From an uncultured Eubacterium sp. (GTDB lineage: Bacteria > Bacillota > Clostridia > Lachnospirales > Lachnospiraceae): a stretch of 64,000 bases of DNA. The stretch spans positions 4,761 to 68,760 of the forward strand of contig CAJTVR010000001.1 in NCBI GenBank assembly GCA_910580075.1, given 5' to 3'. Made by a program: the position numbers and the translations under genes. The notes beneath the pieces are model-generated. The model was not told where the DNA came from. It worked only from the letters and a program-made list of their open reading frames with translations, and did no database searches. Of the stretch, positions 1 through 8,463 are shown in pieces (within the stretch, counting starts at the first letter, position 1; every line of letters begins with the position of its first letter).

Positions 1-425
1 ATGAAAGATGCCAGCTTTTTCCTTCCAAGCGCAAGCAGCTGCAGGGAAGCCTCCAGGGAAGAATAGGCAAATACTTCCCCCATCCGCAGCAGTATCTGGT
101 ATGCCCCGGACGGAATATGAAGCTGTGGGCGAAACTGTTCACAGACATCTTTCCACAACAGCGGGATATCTGATTCACTGTTATCCTCCATCTTACGGCT
201 GCCTTCCAAAAGCAGCCTGCAGTATGGCTGCGGCATGTGCTGCGACAGCTGTCCGAGCATTTCCGGAAGCGGACAGCGGTGATACGTAATTTCCCCTTCC
301 AGTGCAGTCAGAAACTCCATCAGAAGTTCTGTCTGATGCAGTTCCTGTCTCAGCCCGAGCACACAGGAATATGCCATTCCTGACGATGCAGCCAGAATGC
401 AGATACAGCCCAGAAATCTCAGCAT
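1..425 (-). CDS. spoIIIAB: Stage III sporulation protein SpoIIIAB (partial, runs off the window)
   Basis: Reading from an ATG at 425, 141 codons remain open to the window edge, so the C-terminus is outside. The N-terminus is a single hydrophobic segment (MLRFLGCICILAASSGMAYS) followed by an LRQELHQTELLMEFL helix, typical of SpoIIIAB, a small membrane-anchored protein of the SpoIIIA-SpoIIQ channel between mother cell and forespore. Its start overlaps the end of spoIIIAA by 7 bases, the usual coupling in this operon. Assignment rests on N-terminal pattern and gene order. Confidence 0.85.
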   Translation of the reverse strand, partial: MLRFLGCICILAASSGMAYSCVLGLRQELHQTELLMEFLTALEGEITYHRCPLPEMLGQLSQHMPQPYCRLLLEGSRKMEDNSESDIPLLWKDVCEQFRPQLHIPSGAYQILLRMGEVFAYSSLEASLQLLALGRKKLASF

Positions 426-1372
426 ACAGGCTCCTGTTTTGCATTGTACAGCCTGTAGCAGCGTTCTCCGTCCGCTTTCTGGCCAATGACAAGATAACGT
501 TCAAAATATTCCTGATCCAGAAATTCACGCAGCACCGGTTTCTGCCTTACCTCATCCAGGTCTGCTGCATGAACCGAGCCTAAAATGCTGCAGCCGCTGT
601 GGACTGCATAAGCTACTGCATCCACATCCTCTTTGGAACCAAGCTCATCGACTGCTACTACCTGAGGCGACATTGTGCGGATTAAAAGCATCATGCCGCT
701 CGACTTTGGACAGCCGTCGAGCACATCTGTACGCATGCCCACATCGTTCTGCGGAACCCCCCTGTAACATCCTGCAATTTCAGACCGCTCGTCTACAATA
801 CTCACTTTCAGCCCCGTATGCTCCCTGGAGCCGTCCGAAAGCAGCCGGATTAAATCCCGCAGCAGCGTCGTTTTACCCCTGCCAGGCGGCGACACGAGCA
901 GTGTATTATAAATTCCGGAGTGTTTCACGCCAGGCTCCCGGTACAGATAAGGAATCAGACGCCTGGCACACTCCTTTTTTTCATGACTGATGCGGATATT
1001 CAGATAGGAAATATTTCGTATTGTCTGCATCCACCCTTCATGAAACACGGCCTGTCCGCTTAATCCCACTCTGTGCCCGCCCTCAATCGTAATAAACCCG
1101 TTCCTTACCTCTTCCTCAAAAGCAAACAGTGAATAACGGCTGATAAATACAATCATATCGCTGATATCATGGGATGTAACCAGATAAGCATCCTGAGTAT
1201 CTTTCGTAAGGTTTCCCGGGCGCATGCTGAAAAAATACTCGCCGCCGTCTGCCAGCAGAATCATCGGCTGGCAGACCCTCACCCTGATTTCCTCAATCCC
1301 TTTCAGCGTATCAAACACATGCCCCAGTTCGTTTCTGATATGTAACGGAAATATTTTTAATATGTTCCTGAT
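419..1372 (-). CDS. spoIIIAA: Stage III sporulation protein SpoIIIAA, secretion-type ATPase
   Basis: AAA-type ATPase of the SpoIIIA-SpoIIQ channel, acting on the mother-cell side during engulfment. It carries a Walker A (SPPGRGKTTLLRD), the family motif IVDERSEIAG and the Walker B-like VAVDELG. It ends 7 bases inside spoIIIAB. The open frame extends to an ATG at 1432, but that ATG has no ribosome binding site and lies at the predicted transcription start. A strong AAGGGAGG (1380-1387) sits 7 bases before an ATC codon at 1372, and conserved family-like sequence begins just after it. I therefore place the start at 1372, a rare non-AUG start; an ATT at 1378 is the other option. Confidence 0.85.
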   Translation of the reverse strand: MRNILKIFPLHIRNELGHVFDTLKGIEEIRVRVCQPMILLADGGEYFFSMRPGNLTKDTQDAYLVTSHDISDMIVFISRYSLFAFEEEVRNGFITIEGGHRVGLSGQAVFHEGWMQTIRNISYLNIRISHEKKECARRLIPYLYREPGVKHSGIYNTLLVSPPGRGKTTLLRDLIRLLSDGSREHTGLKVSIVDERSEIAGCYRGVPQNDVGMRTDVLDGCPKSSGMMLLIRTMSPQVVAVDELGSKEDVDAVAYAVHSGCSILGSVHAADLDEVRQKPVLREFLDQEYFERYLVIGQKADGERCYRLYNAKQEPVC

Positions 1373-1436
1373 AAAAATTCCTCCCTTCCAAATACAAAAT
1401 AGCCATGGGATACTTATTGGAAGTTGTCCCATGACT

Positions 1437-1465
1437 ATATATATGAAACAGGGCAGGATTTAGAA
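1437..1465 (-). promoter_or_regulatory. Possible sigmaE-type promoter of the spoIIIA operon
   Basis: On the minus strand CATATATAT (1437-1445) resembles the sigmaE -10 consensus and TTCTAAAT (1458-1465) a weak -35, 12 bases apart. spoIIIA operons are known sigmaE targets. Transcription would begin near 1430, which argues against the ATG at 1432 as the start of spoIIIAA. The -35 match is poor. Confidence 0.4.
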
Positions 1466-1544
1466 CCTGTTTTGTCCCTGATTTTTATATTTCCCTTTTT
1501 TTGTGTTTGATCTCTTATTTACAGACATCCGATCTAAAGTCTGA

Positions 1545-2696
1545 TTACAGATTACCGCTTCTGATGTTCCGTTTCGTCTTCATTAAAATATACTCACTGA
1601 CTGCTGCAAGCCCCTGCTCTAGTTCCTGTCTGCTGCATGCGTATCCAATCCGCATACAGCCTGGCTCCTCAAAGCAGTCCCCCGGCGTAACAAATGCCCC
1701 TGTATTTTGATACATCTGACTGCAGAATTCATAAGACGGAATGTCCAGGTCGTAAAACAGCAGCGCCGTAGTTCCAGCCTTCGGTTTCACATAGCTGATA
1801 TGCCCTTCTTTCTGTACCCAGGCATCCAGGACGGCCAGATTTTCGCGCACAATTCCCCGGCTTCGTTCCAGCAGTTTCCCGCTGTGTCTTAATGCTGCAT
1901 CAGATAGTGCCTCATCAAACATGCCGCAGCTGATTAAATTATAGTCGCGGTGTGACAGGCACTGTCTGATTACATCTTTATCCCGGCACGCAATCCAGCC
2001 AAGACGCAGCCCTGCCAGCGAAAATACTTTTGACATGCTGCTGACCGAAATTCCCTTTTCATATAAATCTGCCATCGAATCACACCAGCCGTCCTCCTGC
2101 GACAGATGTCTGTAAACTTCATCACAGAGTACAAAAGCATCTGCCTTTCTGGCAATGTCCGCAATCCTAAGCAGCATTTCCCGGCTCATAAGCGCTCCTG
2201 TCGGATTATTCGGATTATTGATACAGATAAGTTTTGTTCCAGGCATTGCCAGGCTTTCTAATTCATCAAGATCTGGCAGATAATCGTTTTCTTTTTTCAG
2301 TTTTAAAATTTTTACATCCGCGTGTAAAGACTCTGGTATCGAATACAGCTGCTGATAAGCAGGCATAATGCTGATCACCCGCTCCCCCGGATTTACAAGC
2401 GAATAAAATACATGATGATTTGCTCCGGATGCCCCGTGCAGCGGTATCACATGCTCTGGTTTTATGGACCTGTACAGTCCGCAGACTCCCTCCTTAAATC
2501 CCGGATGCCCCTCGATCTGCCCATACGTCAGTCTTTTCGAACAAAATTCCCTCAAAAATGCCTCCTGATCCTCCCCTGTCAGCTCAAATAGTTCATCCAC
2601 TGACAGAGAATTTACACAGGTTTCGGCAATATTATACCTGGCCCCTGTCTCCCATGCATTCATCCACTCTTCTACAGCAAACGGTTTAATATTCAT
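1545..2696 (-). CDS. PLP-dependent aminotransferase, class I/II (fold type I)
   Basis: A 383-residue protein of aspartate-aminotransferase fold. It shows the cofactor motif NNPNNPTGA, the DEVYRHL strand with the PLP-binding Asp/Tyr, and SMSKVFSLAGLRLGW with the Schiff-base lysine. The substrate is not evident; the family includes amino-acid aminotransferases and VioD-like enzymes. The ATG at 2696 follows an AAAGGAG ribosome binding site. It is a single-gene unit with its own sigmaA promoter and a leader containing a terminator hairpin just before the ribosome binding site, so expression is probably controlled by attenuation. Confidence 0.85.
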   Translation of the reverse strand: MNIKPFAVEEWMNAWETGARYNIAETCVNSLSVDELFELTGEDQEAFLREFCSKRLTYGQIEGHPGFKEGVCGLYRSIKPEHVIPLHGASGANHHVFYSLVNPGERVISIMPAYQQLYSIPESLHADVKILKLKKENDYLPDLDELESLAMPGTKLICINNPNNPTGALMSREMLLRIADIARKADAFVLCDEVYRHLSQEDGWCDSMADLYEKGISVSSMSKVFSLAGLRLGWIACRDKDVIRQCLSHRDYNLISCGMFDEALSDAALRHSGKLLERSRGIVRENLAVLDAWVQKEGHISYVKPKAGTTALLFYDLDIPSYEFCSQMYQNTGAFVTPGDCFEEPGCMRIGYACSRQELEQGLAAVSEYILMKTKRNIRSGNL

Positions 2697-2832
2697 AAAT
2701 TTCTCCTTTCCTGACTAAAAAAGGCATCCAGAGCTTTACCTTATAACATATCGATAGATATGCCGTACCTGCGGTAAAGCTCTGGATGCCTTTGAACCCA
2801 CACCCGGTGATGCGGGAGGCCGTTTTTTTATA
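2697..2832 (-). promoter_or_regulatory. 5' leader with terminator/antiterminator, putative riboswitch or attenuator
   Basis: The predicted transcript starts near 2832. It first forms a stem CCCGCA/TGTGGG (2811-2816 with 2797-2802). A 21-bp perfect inverted repeat follows (2773-2793 with 2720-2740), ending in a run of six T (2717-2722), just ahead of the ribosome binding site. The loop holds a smaller CATATC/GATATG hairpin. An alternative pairing (GGT..AAAG with CTTTACC) would occupy the upstream arm of the terminator. This is the layout of a transcription attenuator. I could not match the upstream domain to a known riboswitch, T-box or leader peptide. Confidence 0.7.
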
Positions 2833-2838
2833 TTTATT

Positions 2839-2867
2839 ACAATACCACACAGCAGAGAAGGTGTCAA
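2839..2867 (-). promoter_or_regulatory. SigmaA promoter of the aminotransferase
   Basis: Minus-strand TTGACA (2862-2867), 17-base spacer, TATTGT (2839-2844): a near-consensus vegetative promoter placed to transcribe the attenuator leader. Confidence 0.75.
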
Positions 2868-2924
2868 CAGCCAAATACAAAGAACCGCCTGAACTGTCCC
2901 CCTTCCCAGCTGCAGAATACCTGC

Positions 2925-2952
2925 TTGCAATCCCCCGGTGTTATGATATACT
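2925..2952 (+). promoter_or_regulatory. SigmaA promoter of the DUF4364 gene
   Basis: Plus-strand TTGCAA (2925-2930), 16-base spacer, TATACT (2947-2952), about 70 bases before the start codon at 3031. It diverges from the aminotransferase promoter. Confidence 0.65.
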
Positions 2953-3030
2953 TACTTATATCCCGCAAGCCAGTTGCGGATACCAGGCTGGCGCAGACAG
3001 TCTGAACCCAGAACAAGGAGGCCGATTCTT

Positions 3031-3546
3031 ATGGCAGAACCAGTCACGCTATACAAACTGATGGTCTTATCCATGTTAGACCAGTCCGAAGCACCTCTGA
3101 CAAATACGCTGCTTTCCGATTTTTTCCTCGGAAAAGAGTATACGACATATTTTACACTGCAGGAAGCGCTGCATGAGCTGAATGAAGCCCAGTTTATCCA
3201 GCAGGAATCATCCCATAACAACGTGCAGTATTCCATTACTCCTGCCGGCCAGGAATCCCTGCATTTTTTTGAAAACAAAATCAATTCAGAAATTCAGGCT
3301 GATATCCGCCAGTACATTGCAGAAAATCAGATTCCTATTGCGGCATCCGCTGCTGCTGTAGCTGATTATTACATTACTCCTGAAAAAAAGTACGCTGTCC
3401 ACTGCCAGTTCCGCGAAAAAGGAATTCCTCAGCTGGACCTTACTTTAAACGTACGAACCAGAGAGCAGGCTGAAGCAATCTGCGAAAACTGGAAAAAGCA
3501 GACGGATGATATTTATATGCTCTTAATAGACCATTTGCTGAAATAA
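3031..3546 (+). CDS. DUF4364 family protein, probable winged-helix DNA-binding protein
   Basis: A 171-residue protein beginning MAEPVTLYKLMVLSMLDQ, as in the DUF4364 family of Clostridia. The N-terminal ~80 residues look like a winged helix (YFTLQEALHELNEAQFIQ, then YSITPAGQESLHFF). The C-terminal half is an alpha/beta region. The start at 3031 is chosen because AAGGAGG (3015-3021) precedes it; the frame is open further upstream to 2974 without a ribosome binding site. Target genes are unknown. It converges on a small membrane-protein gene across a shared hairpin. Confidence 0.8.
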   Translation: MAEPVTLYKLMVLSMLDQSEAPLTNTLLSDFFLGKEYTTYFTLQEALHELNEAQFIQQESSHNNVQYSITPAGQESLHFFENKINSEIQADIRQYIAENQIPIAASAAAVADYYITPEKKYAVHCQFREKGIPQLDLTLNVRTREQAEAICENWKKQTDDIYMLLIDHLLK

Positions 3547-3594
3547 ATTTCCTTTGTGCTGATGAAATCCCGATCTCTTAATTTTTATCAAAAC

Positions 3595-3671
3595 AGCTGC
3601 ATGGGGCTGTCGCATGAACAAAATATATACAAGATATAGTATATAAGAACGTTACGACAGCCCCCGCAGCT
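3595..3671. terminator. Long hairpin between convergent genes, probable bidirectional terminator
   Basis: AGCTGC (3595-3600) and GGGGCTGTCG (3603-3612) pair with CGACAGCCCC (3655-3664) and GCAGCT (3666-3671) around an AT-rich loop. It sits between the ends of two converging genes. The T-tract is poor, so termination strength is uncertain. Confidence 0.55.
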
Positions 3672-3686
3672 TTACAATAAGCAGGA

Positions 3687-3866
3687 TCAGATCCAGTTAA
3701 ATGGATTTATCAGCTCAAAGAAAAAATCCCAAAATGTTTCTTTAAATGTCTCCTTTATAAAGCTTTTTTCATTTCTTCCTGCCCTCAGTGCCCGAATTGC
3801 TGAAATCAAAATCACTGTGGCAAAATATACCAGTAACACAAGGCCGGCAATCCATACTGCATCCAT
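3687..3866 (-). CDS. Small single-span membrane protein, 59 aa
   Basis: A 59-codon reading frame with start ATG at 3866 and GAAGGTG upstream. It has a hydrophobic N-terminal helix (VWIAGLVLLVYFATVILISA), then a basic-amphipathic tail with FKETFWDFFFEL and ends NPFNWI. It lies 48 bases downstream of the flavin reductase gene on the same strand, so the two may be cotranscribed. No family was recognised. Clear signal-anchor design and a ribosome binding site support it being real. Confidence 0.6.
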   Translation of the reverse strand: MDAVWIAGLVLLVYFATVILISAIRALRAGRNEKSFIKETFKETFWDFFFELINPFNWI

Positions 3867-3914
3867 ATATTCACCTTCTCAAAAACGGCTTCGTACCGCG
3901 GTCAGCTTTCCATC

Positions 3915-4520
3915 TCACGACTTTCTATATGAATTCGTTTTCCGCCTTTTCCCCGCTTGTTTTTTCTTAACAGAATACCCAAAAGTCCCTATCAGCTTTC
4001 CGGTTTCAAAATAACCGCCGTGTGAGTATGCAATCAGACCGCAGCGCTCTAAATGCAGGCTGCCTTTTTCATCCAGCAGCGACTCGTCAACAGCTACGCT
4101 TTCTACTTCTGCCAGAAACAGATCATGGCTGCCCAGAATTTTGATTTCAGTAACCCTGCATTCGATGTTTACGGGGCTTTGTTCGATGCCAGGGCAGCTG
4201 ACCGTTTTAGAGCTGCAGGGAGTCAGGCCGGTATCGGCAAATTTATCCACATCCCTGCCAGAACGTACTCCGCAGTAATCTGCTGCTTTCGCCAGGCTTT
4301 TTGTAGTCAGATTGATTACAAATTCCCCGGTCTGGCGGATGATTTCATAAGAATAACGTTTTTTCTGCAGCGAAATATAGACCATCGCCGGATCTGAACA
4401 GACTGTGCCCGTCCAGGCTGCGGTAATAATATTCGGTTTTTCGGACGGCCTCTGGCAGGTAACCATGACTGCCGGAACCGGATACAGCATATTTCCCGGT
4501 TTCCAGTGCTGTTTGGACAT
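3915..4520 (-). CDS. Flavin reductase-like protein (flavoredoxin type)
   Basis: A 201-residue FMN-binding split-barrel protein. The family pattern is visible in PAVMVTCQRPSEKPNIITAA near the N-terminus, SLQKKRYSYEIIRQTGEFVI in the middle and the SHDLFLAEV strand. Such proteins use FMN in electron transfer in anaerobes; the partner is unknown. The C-terminus is a lysine/arginine-rich tail. The start at 4520 gives the normal family N-terminus. The next gene downstream on the strand is the 59-aa membrane protein. Confidence 0.8.
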   Translation of the reverse strand: MSKQHWKPGNMLYPVPAVMVTCQRPSEKPNIITAAWTGTVCSDPAMVYISLQKKRYSYEIIRQTGEFVINLTTKSLAKAADYCGVRSGRDVDKFADTGLTPCSSKTVSCPGIEQSPVNIECRVTEIKILGSHDLFLAEVESVAVDESLLDEKGSLHLERCGLIAYSHGGYFETGKLIGTFGYSVKKKQAGKRRKTNSYRKS

Positions 4521-4604
4521 AGACTGCTCCTCCTGTTTTTCTGTTTTGTGGTATAACAGCTGTGTTTTATACCTGAATCTGCACCTGCAGTTTTGAATAT
4601 CGTA

Positions 4605-6275
4605 CTATGCCTGATCTGACTGTATGCTGACTATGGCATCCAGAAGTTCCGGTATCAGCTGCTTTTTGCGGGAAACAACGCCGCGCAGACGGTATCCGTC
4701 ATTTAATTTCTGTTTATAAAAAGCCTTTACTACTGCTTCGTCCGCACCTTTTCCAAGGCAGATTAACTCCGAAGATTCATTCAGAATATCCGTCAGCATA
4801 ATAAACACCATATTCAGTTTCCGCTCTTCCATAATGACAGACTGATACGGCAGCACCCGTTCTTTGACCTTATCCAGTTCTTCACGGCTCATAGCGCTGA
4901 TCTGGCTTACGCCAAACAAAATATCTCCGGCTGTAAATGTTTTAAAATCCTGATAGCAGATTTCTTCTGTTGTTTTTGTTTCGAAATTGCTGCCAGCCTT
5001 AAACATTTCATTCGCATGCTGCTCCATTTCAATGCCTGCGATTTCCGCCAGCTTTGCAGCTGCATCCTTATCCAGCTGTGTACAGGTCGGTGAACGGAAT
5101 AAAAGCGTATCTGAAATAATTGCCGAGCATAAAATTCCCGCAATCGGCTTTGTAATTTTTACACCGTTTTCCAAATACATCTGATAAATAATAGTAGATG
5201 TACAGCCGACCGGCTGGTTGCGGAACATAACCGGAACCGGCGTTTCCAGGCTTCCTATTTTATGGTGGTCAATGATTCCCAGAATATCTGCATTGTCAAT
5301 GCCGTGAACTGCCTGCTGTTTTTCATTATGGTCTACCAGAACTACACGTTTTTTCTGCATATTTAAAAGATTTCTTCTGGAAATCATGCCGATATAACAT
5401 CCGTCCCGGTCTAAAATCGGAAAATCACGATGGCGGGCTTTTGACATTACTTCCCTTACATCGTCTACATAATCCTCTATTTCAAACTTTTTGAGATTCC
5501 TTGTTCTCATAAACTGCTTAATCGGCATACTCTGCATAATCAGACGGGATACTGTAAACGGGTCGTACGGTGTACTGATAATTACGCATTCTTTATCCTG
5601 TGCTTCATTGATAATCTCTTTGGACACCTGAGTCCCGCCACAGATAATCAGACAGCTGGCATTGTGTTTCAGCGCGCATTTCTGCATGCTTTCCCTGTCC
5701 CCGGTAATTACCAGATCGTCTTTTTCCATGCTTTCTTCTGCCATAGGCAGGCTGTCTGCTGCTACGATTACTTTTCCTTTTATGTAACGGCCGTGCTCAT
5801 TCCCGACAAGAATCGTCCCGTTTAACGTCTCTATCATATTTTTATATGATGTCCTGGCTTCTGCCAGAATATGCGGATCGAGCACATCCATATATGATTC
5901 TGCAATATCCGCATTTACAATCAGTCCTAACAGCTCATTGTTATCCCCTGTAATCGGAAGCGTGACAACTTTGCTTGTAGTCATCAGTTCCCATGCCCGC
6001 TTCAGCGAAATGCTGCTGCTGACACCAATCGTCCGGCGGAATGCTATATCCTTAACCTGTGTACGCACATCATCGATGTACGCCGGAATTTTCACTTTAA
6101 ATTTACGCAGCACATATTTTGTTTCTTCATTCAGATTTCCTGCTCTTTTCGGCTCATATTTTGTTTCCGATAAATGATTCTGCAATTCTGCATAAGCTAT
6201 TGCCGCACAGATTGAATCTGTATCCGGATTTCGGTGTCCGATGACCCAGACTGAATTTTCCTGTTCAAAATCCAT
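4605..6275 (-). CDS. Manganese-dependent inorganic pyrophosphatase with CBS and DRTGG domains
   Basis: A 556-residue cytoplasmic family II pyrophosphatase hydrolysing PPi to two phosphates. The DHH domain opens with GHRNPDTDSICAAIAYAEL and resumes with IIDHHKIGSLETPVPV. Between them lie a pair of CBS repeats flanking a DRTGG domain (about residues 70-310), the nucleotide-regulated insert found in Clostridia. The C-terminal DHHA2 domain carries RSPTCTQLDKDAA and GVVSRKKQLIP. Its ATG directly follows the stop of the upstream coiled-coil gene, so the two are translationally linked. Adenine nucleotides are the expected regulators from the family, not shown here. Confidence 0.92.
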   Translation of the reverse strand: MDFEQENSVWVIGHRNPDTDSICAAIAYAELQNHLSETKYEPKRAGNLNEETKYVLRKFKVKIPAYIDDVRTQVKDIAFRRTIGVSSSISLKRAWELMTTSKVVTLPITGDNNELLGLIVNADIAESYMDVLDPHILAEARTSYKNMIETLNGTILVGNEHGRYIKGKVIVAADSLPMAEESMEKDDLVITGDRESMQKCALKHNASCLIICGGTQVSKEIINEAQDKECVIISTPYDPFTVSRLIMQSMPIKQFMRTRNLKKFEIEDYVDDVREVMSKARHRDFPILDRDGCYIGMISRRNLLNMQKKRVVLVDHNEKQQAVHGIDNADILGIIDHHKIGSLETPVPVMFRNQPVGCTSTIIYQMYLENGVKITKPIAGILCSAIISDTLLFRSPTCTQLDKDAAAKLAEIAGIEMEQHANEMFKAGSNFETKTTEEICYQDFKTFTAGDILFGVSQISAMSREELDKVKERVLPYQSVIMEERKLNMVFIMLTDILNESSELICLGKGADEAVVKAFYKQKLNDGYRLRGVVSRKKQLIPELLDAIVSIQSDQA

Positions 6276-8126
6276 TTAAAATACCCCCAGCTCCATTAAT
6301 ACCAATGCAACCACGCCGGCTAAATCCAGCGCTCCAAATAATATCAGCCAGTACATATATTTTTTTACTGGCTTCATGCTCTTTTCATTTACTTTAACAT
6401 TTTCAAACAGAGGCTTCTGCTCATCGAGCAAATCTTTTATATTTCGAAAGCACTTGACATCTTCCGTATGTATTTTCTCTGAGAGCTCCTCTTTTAATCC
6501 TGATACATGGCTGTGGATCTCATCCATAGTCTGCCTTACTTCTTCTGACTGCTGGGAAATATATTCTGCTCTTTCATTGATCTGACGTCCTGCTTCCTCA
6601 GTCATCTGCTTTACTGCTTCACGGTTTTCGTTTGTAAGTGCTGCCAGCTCATTCCGGTTCACTTCTGACATGCGGTTCATCTGCTGTGTCATATGCCCGA
6701 ACTGTTCTGTCATAAGCCCGGTCATTTCATTCATGCGGCTGCTGAACTCGCCTGTCATTTTAAGAAAATCGTTCTGTGTATCTGTCCGGATCTGCTCTAC
6801 CTGCTGTGTCACATCTTCTGCCATGTGGCTGAATCCGGACCGGTTTTCCGACTGATACTGTTCCATCTGCCCGGAAAACTGTTCAAAATGGCCTGCCATA
6901 TCCAATGAAACCTGTTCCATGCCGTCTCTGGAGGCCTTTGACATTGCTCCTATTTTTTCTGTCATATCCGACGACAGATATTCAATACTGTCCCGGGTCT
7001 CCTGAGCCATAGTAGTGATCTGGCCTGTGACCCCGGTGGTCATATATTCAATTCCGCTGCGGTTTTCCCGCATCATGGCGCTGATCTGGCCTGTCACCTC
7101 TGCGGACATTCCCGCGATGCTTTCTTTGGTCTGCGCCGATATATCCTCCATCCGGCCAGCCACGTCTTGTGACATCTTTTCTATGCCTTCACTGTTTTCC
7201 CGGCTCATAGCCTGTATCTGTCCCGTAACGTCTGCTGACATCCGGCTGATACCGCTGCTGGTTTCTGTATTTATATCATGCATCCTGGCAGATATTTCCT
7301 GTGACATTCTGCCGATGCTGTCCTGGTTTTCCTGGCCTATAGCCTGTATCTGTCCGTACATTTCCGCCGACATCCGGGCGATACCCTCACGGTTTTCCCG
7401 GCTTACAGTCTGCATCTGCCCAAGCATTTCTTCAGACATCCGCCCGATACCGCTTTGTGTCTCCCGGCTCATCTCGTGTATCTGGCCGGTTACGTCTGAC
7501 GTCATATTCTCTATGCTGCCGCGGGTCTGTGTGAGCATATCGCCAATCCGGCCTGTCACATCTGCTCTCATATGATCGATGCGTTCCAGGCCTTCACGGT
7601 TCTGTGCGGTCAGAGCAGTGACCTGATCTGTCATACCGTGTATCTGGCCTGACACATCCTGCGTCATATCTGCGATGCTTTCTTTCGTTTCCCGGGCCAT
7701 ATCGCCAATCTGGCCTGTAATCATATCCGACATCTCAAAGATCTGTGCAGAAGTCTGTCTGCTGTAGTCCTGCATCTGTGCAGAAGCATCTTCTGTCAGT
7801 CTTTCAACGGTTGACTGTAACTGGGATATCAGCTGGTCCATCTGACGGCCAACGCCTGCCACCAGCTTATCTGCTTCTGTCTGCCGGTTCTGGATCACTT
7901 CTTCCAGTTCGTTCGCCTGATACTGCTTTTCATCTACAAGTAACTGCAATTCCTGCACTTTCACTTCTCTTGAATCCAAAAGAGTCTGCAGCTGCTTTGC
8001 TTTCTCACGGAACTCATCAATCTGCTTCAGTAAATAATCTTCTTTCTTTATCGCGCGCTGTCTGCGTTCTCTCTCCTGCCTTATCCTGCCGATTCCAAGA
8101 GGAGTATCATTACCCCTTTGATTCAT
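6276..8126 (-). CDS. Membrane-anchored coiled-coil protein with 22-residue repeats
   Basis: A 616-residue protein from an ATG at 8126, chosen because GGAGGAAGG lies just upstream; the frame is open to 8189. A charged N-terminal coiled coil (RQERERRQRAIKKEDYLLKQ) is followed by about a dozen units of 22 residues of the type MSAEVTGQI.AM.RENR.GI, then more coiled coil. A single C-terminal transmembrane helix (YMYWLILFGALDLAGVVALV) ends the protein. It resembles the signalling rod of methyl-accepting proteins but has no ligand-binding or HAMP domain, and the tip motif of chemoreceptors is not seen. It is joined to the pyrophosphatase gene with no gap. Function unknown. Confidence 0.8.
   Translation of the reverse strand: MNQRGNDTPLGIGRIRQERERRQRAIKKEDYLLKQIDEFREKAKQLQTLLDSREVKVQELQLLVDEKQYQANELEEVIQNRQTEADKLVAGVGRQMDQLISQLQSTVERLTEDASAQMQDYSRQTSAQIFEMSDMITGQIGDMARETKESIADMTQDVSGQIHGMTDQVTALTAQNREGLERIDHMRADVTGRIGDMLTQTRGSIENMTSDVTGQIHEMSRETQSGIGRMSEEMLGQMQTVSRENREGIARMSAEMYGQIQAIGQENQDSIGRMSQEISARMHDINTETSSGISRMSADVTGQIQAMSRENSEGIEKMSQDVAGRMEDISAQTKESIAGMSAEVTGQISAMMRENRSGIEYMTTGVTGQITTMAQETRDSIEYLSSDMTEKIGAMSKASRDGMEQVSLDMAGHFEQFSGQMEQYQSENRSGFSHMAEDVTQQVEQIRTDTQNDFLKMTGEFSSRMNEMTGLMTEQFGHMTQQMNRMSEVNRNELAALTNENREAVKQMTEEAGRQINERAEYISQQSEEVRQTMDEIHSHVSGLKEELSEKIHTEDVKCFRNIKDLLDEQKPLFENVKVNEKSMKPVKKYMYWLILFGALDLAGVVALVLMELGVF
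6880..7733 (-). repeat. 66-bp coding tandem repeats
   Basis: The repeats encode successive 22-residue units (two hendecads) in the coiled-coil protein; about 12 copies can be aligned, with one 29-residue irregular unit near 7600. Typical unit starts are MSEEMLGQ, MSAEMYGQ, MSQEISAR, MSADVTGQ, MSQDVAGR and MSAEVTGQ. Copies differ at many bases, so the array is old rather than a recent slippage. Confidence 0.8.
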
Positions 8127-8384
8127 AGACCTTCCTCCGTACAGTCCTAAACTGTATTTTATGGCAATCTGTATCTTAATAGCCTTCAAAATATTTTATC
8201 ATTTGACAGCGTGTTTGTAAACCGGATTTTGAAATAAAACCGGCCGTATCCTTTATAATAAGCAGATAACATGGAATAAAGGCCTGTTTATGCCTGTTCT
8301 ACCAGCAGTTTACCTCCGTATTTCCATAAATCTACTGCCCGTCGGTTGCAGTCTGCACAAAATTCCATTATGATAATTTTCGAA

Positions 8385-8426
8385 GGCGGAACAGAAAAAG
8401 GGAAGAGTTTCTCCTCCCGGCGTCCG
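8385..8426. repeat. Terminal fragment of the ~290-bp MITE family
   Basis: GGCGGAACAGAAAAAGGGAA then TTTCTCCTCCCGGCGTCCG matches the right end of the full copy ending at 59138. It sits just upstream of the XRE regulator gene and may supply part of its promoter region. Confidence 0.6.
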
Positions 8427-8463
8427 CCCTCCCCATATAAAACCAGTCCAGGAGGAACGTAAC

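Noticed and set aside
7015..7575. Long plus-strand open frame across the coiled-coil gene
   Set aside because: It is the opposite-strand shadow of the 22-residue repeats, with no ribosome binding site and an Ile/Cys/Pro pattern typical of reversed repeats.
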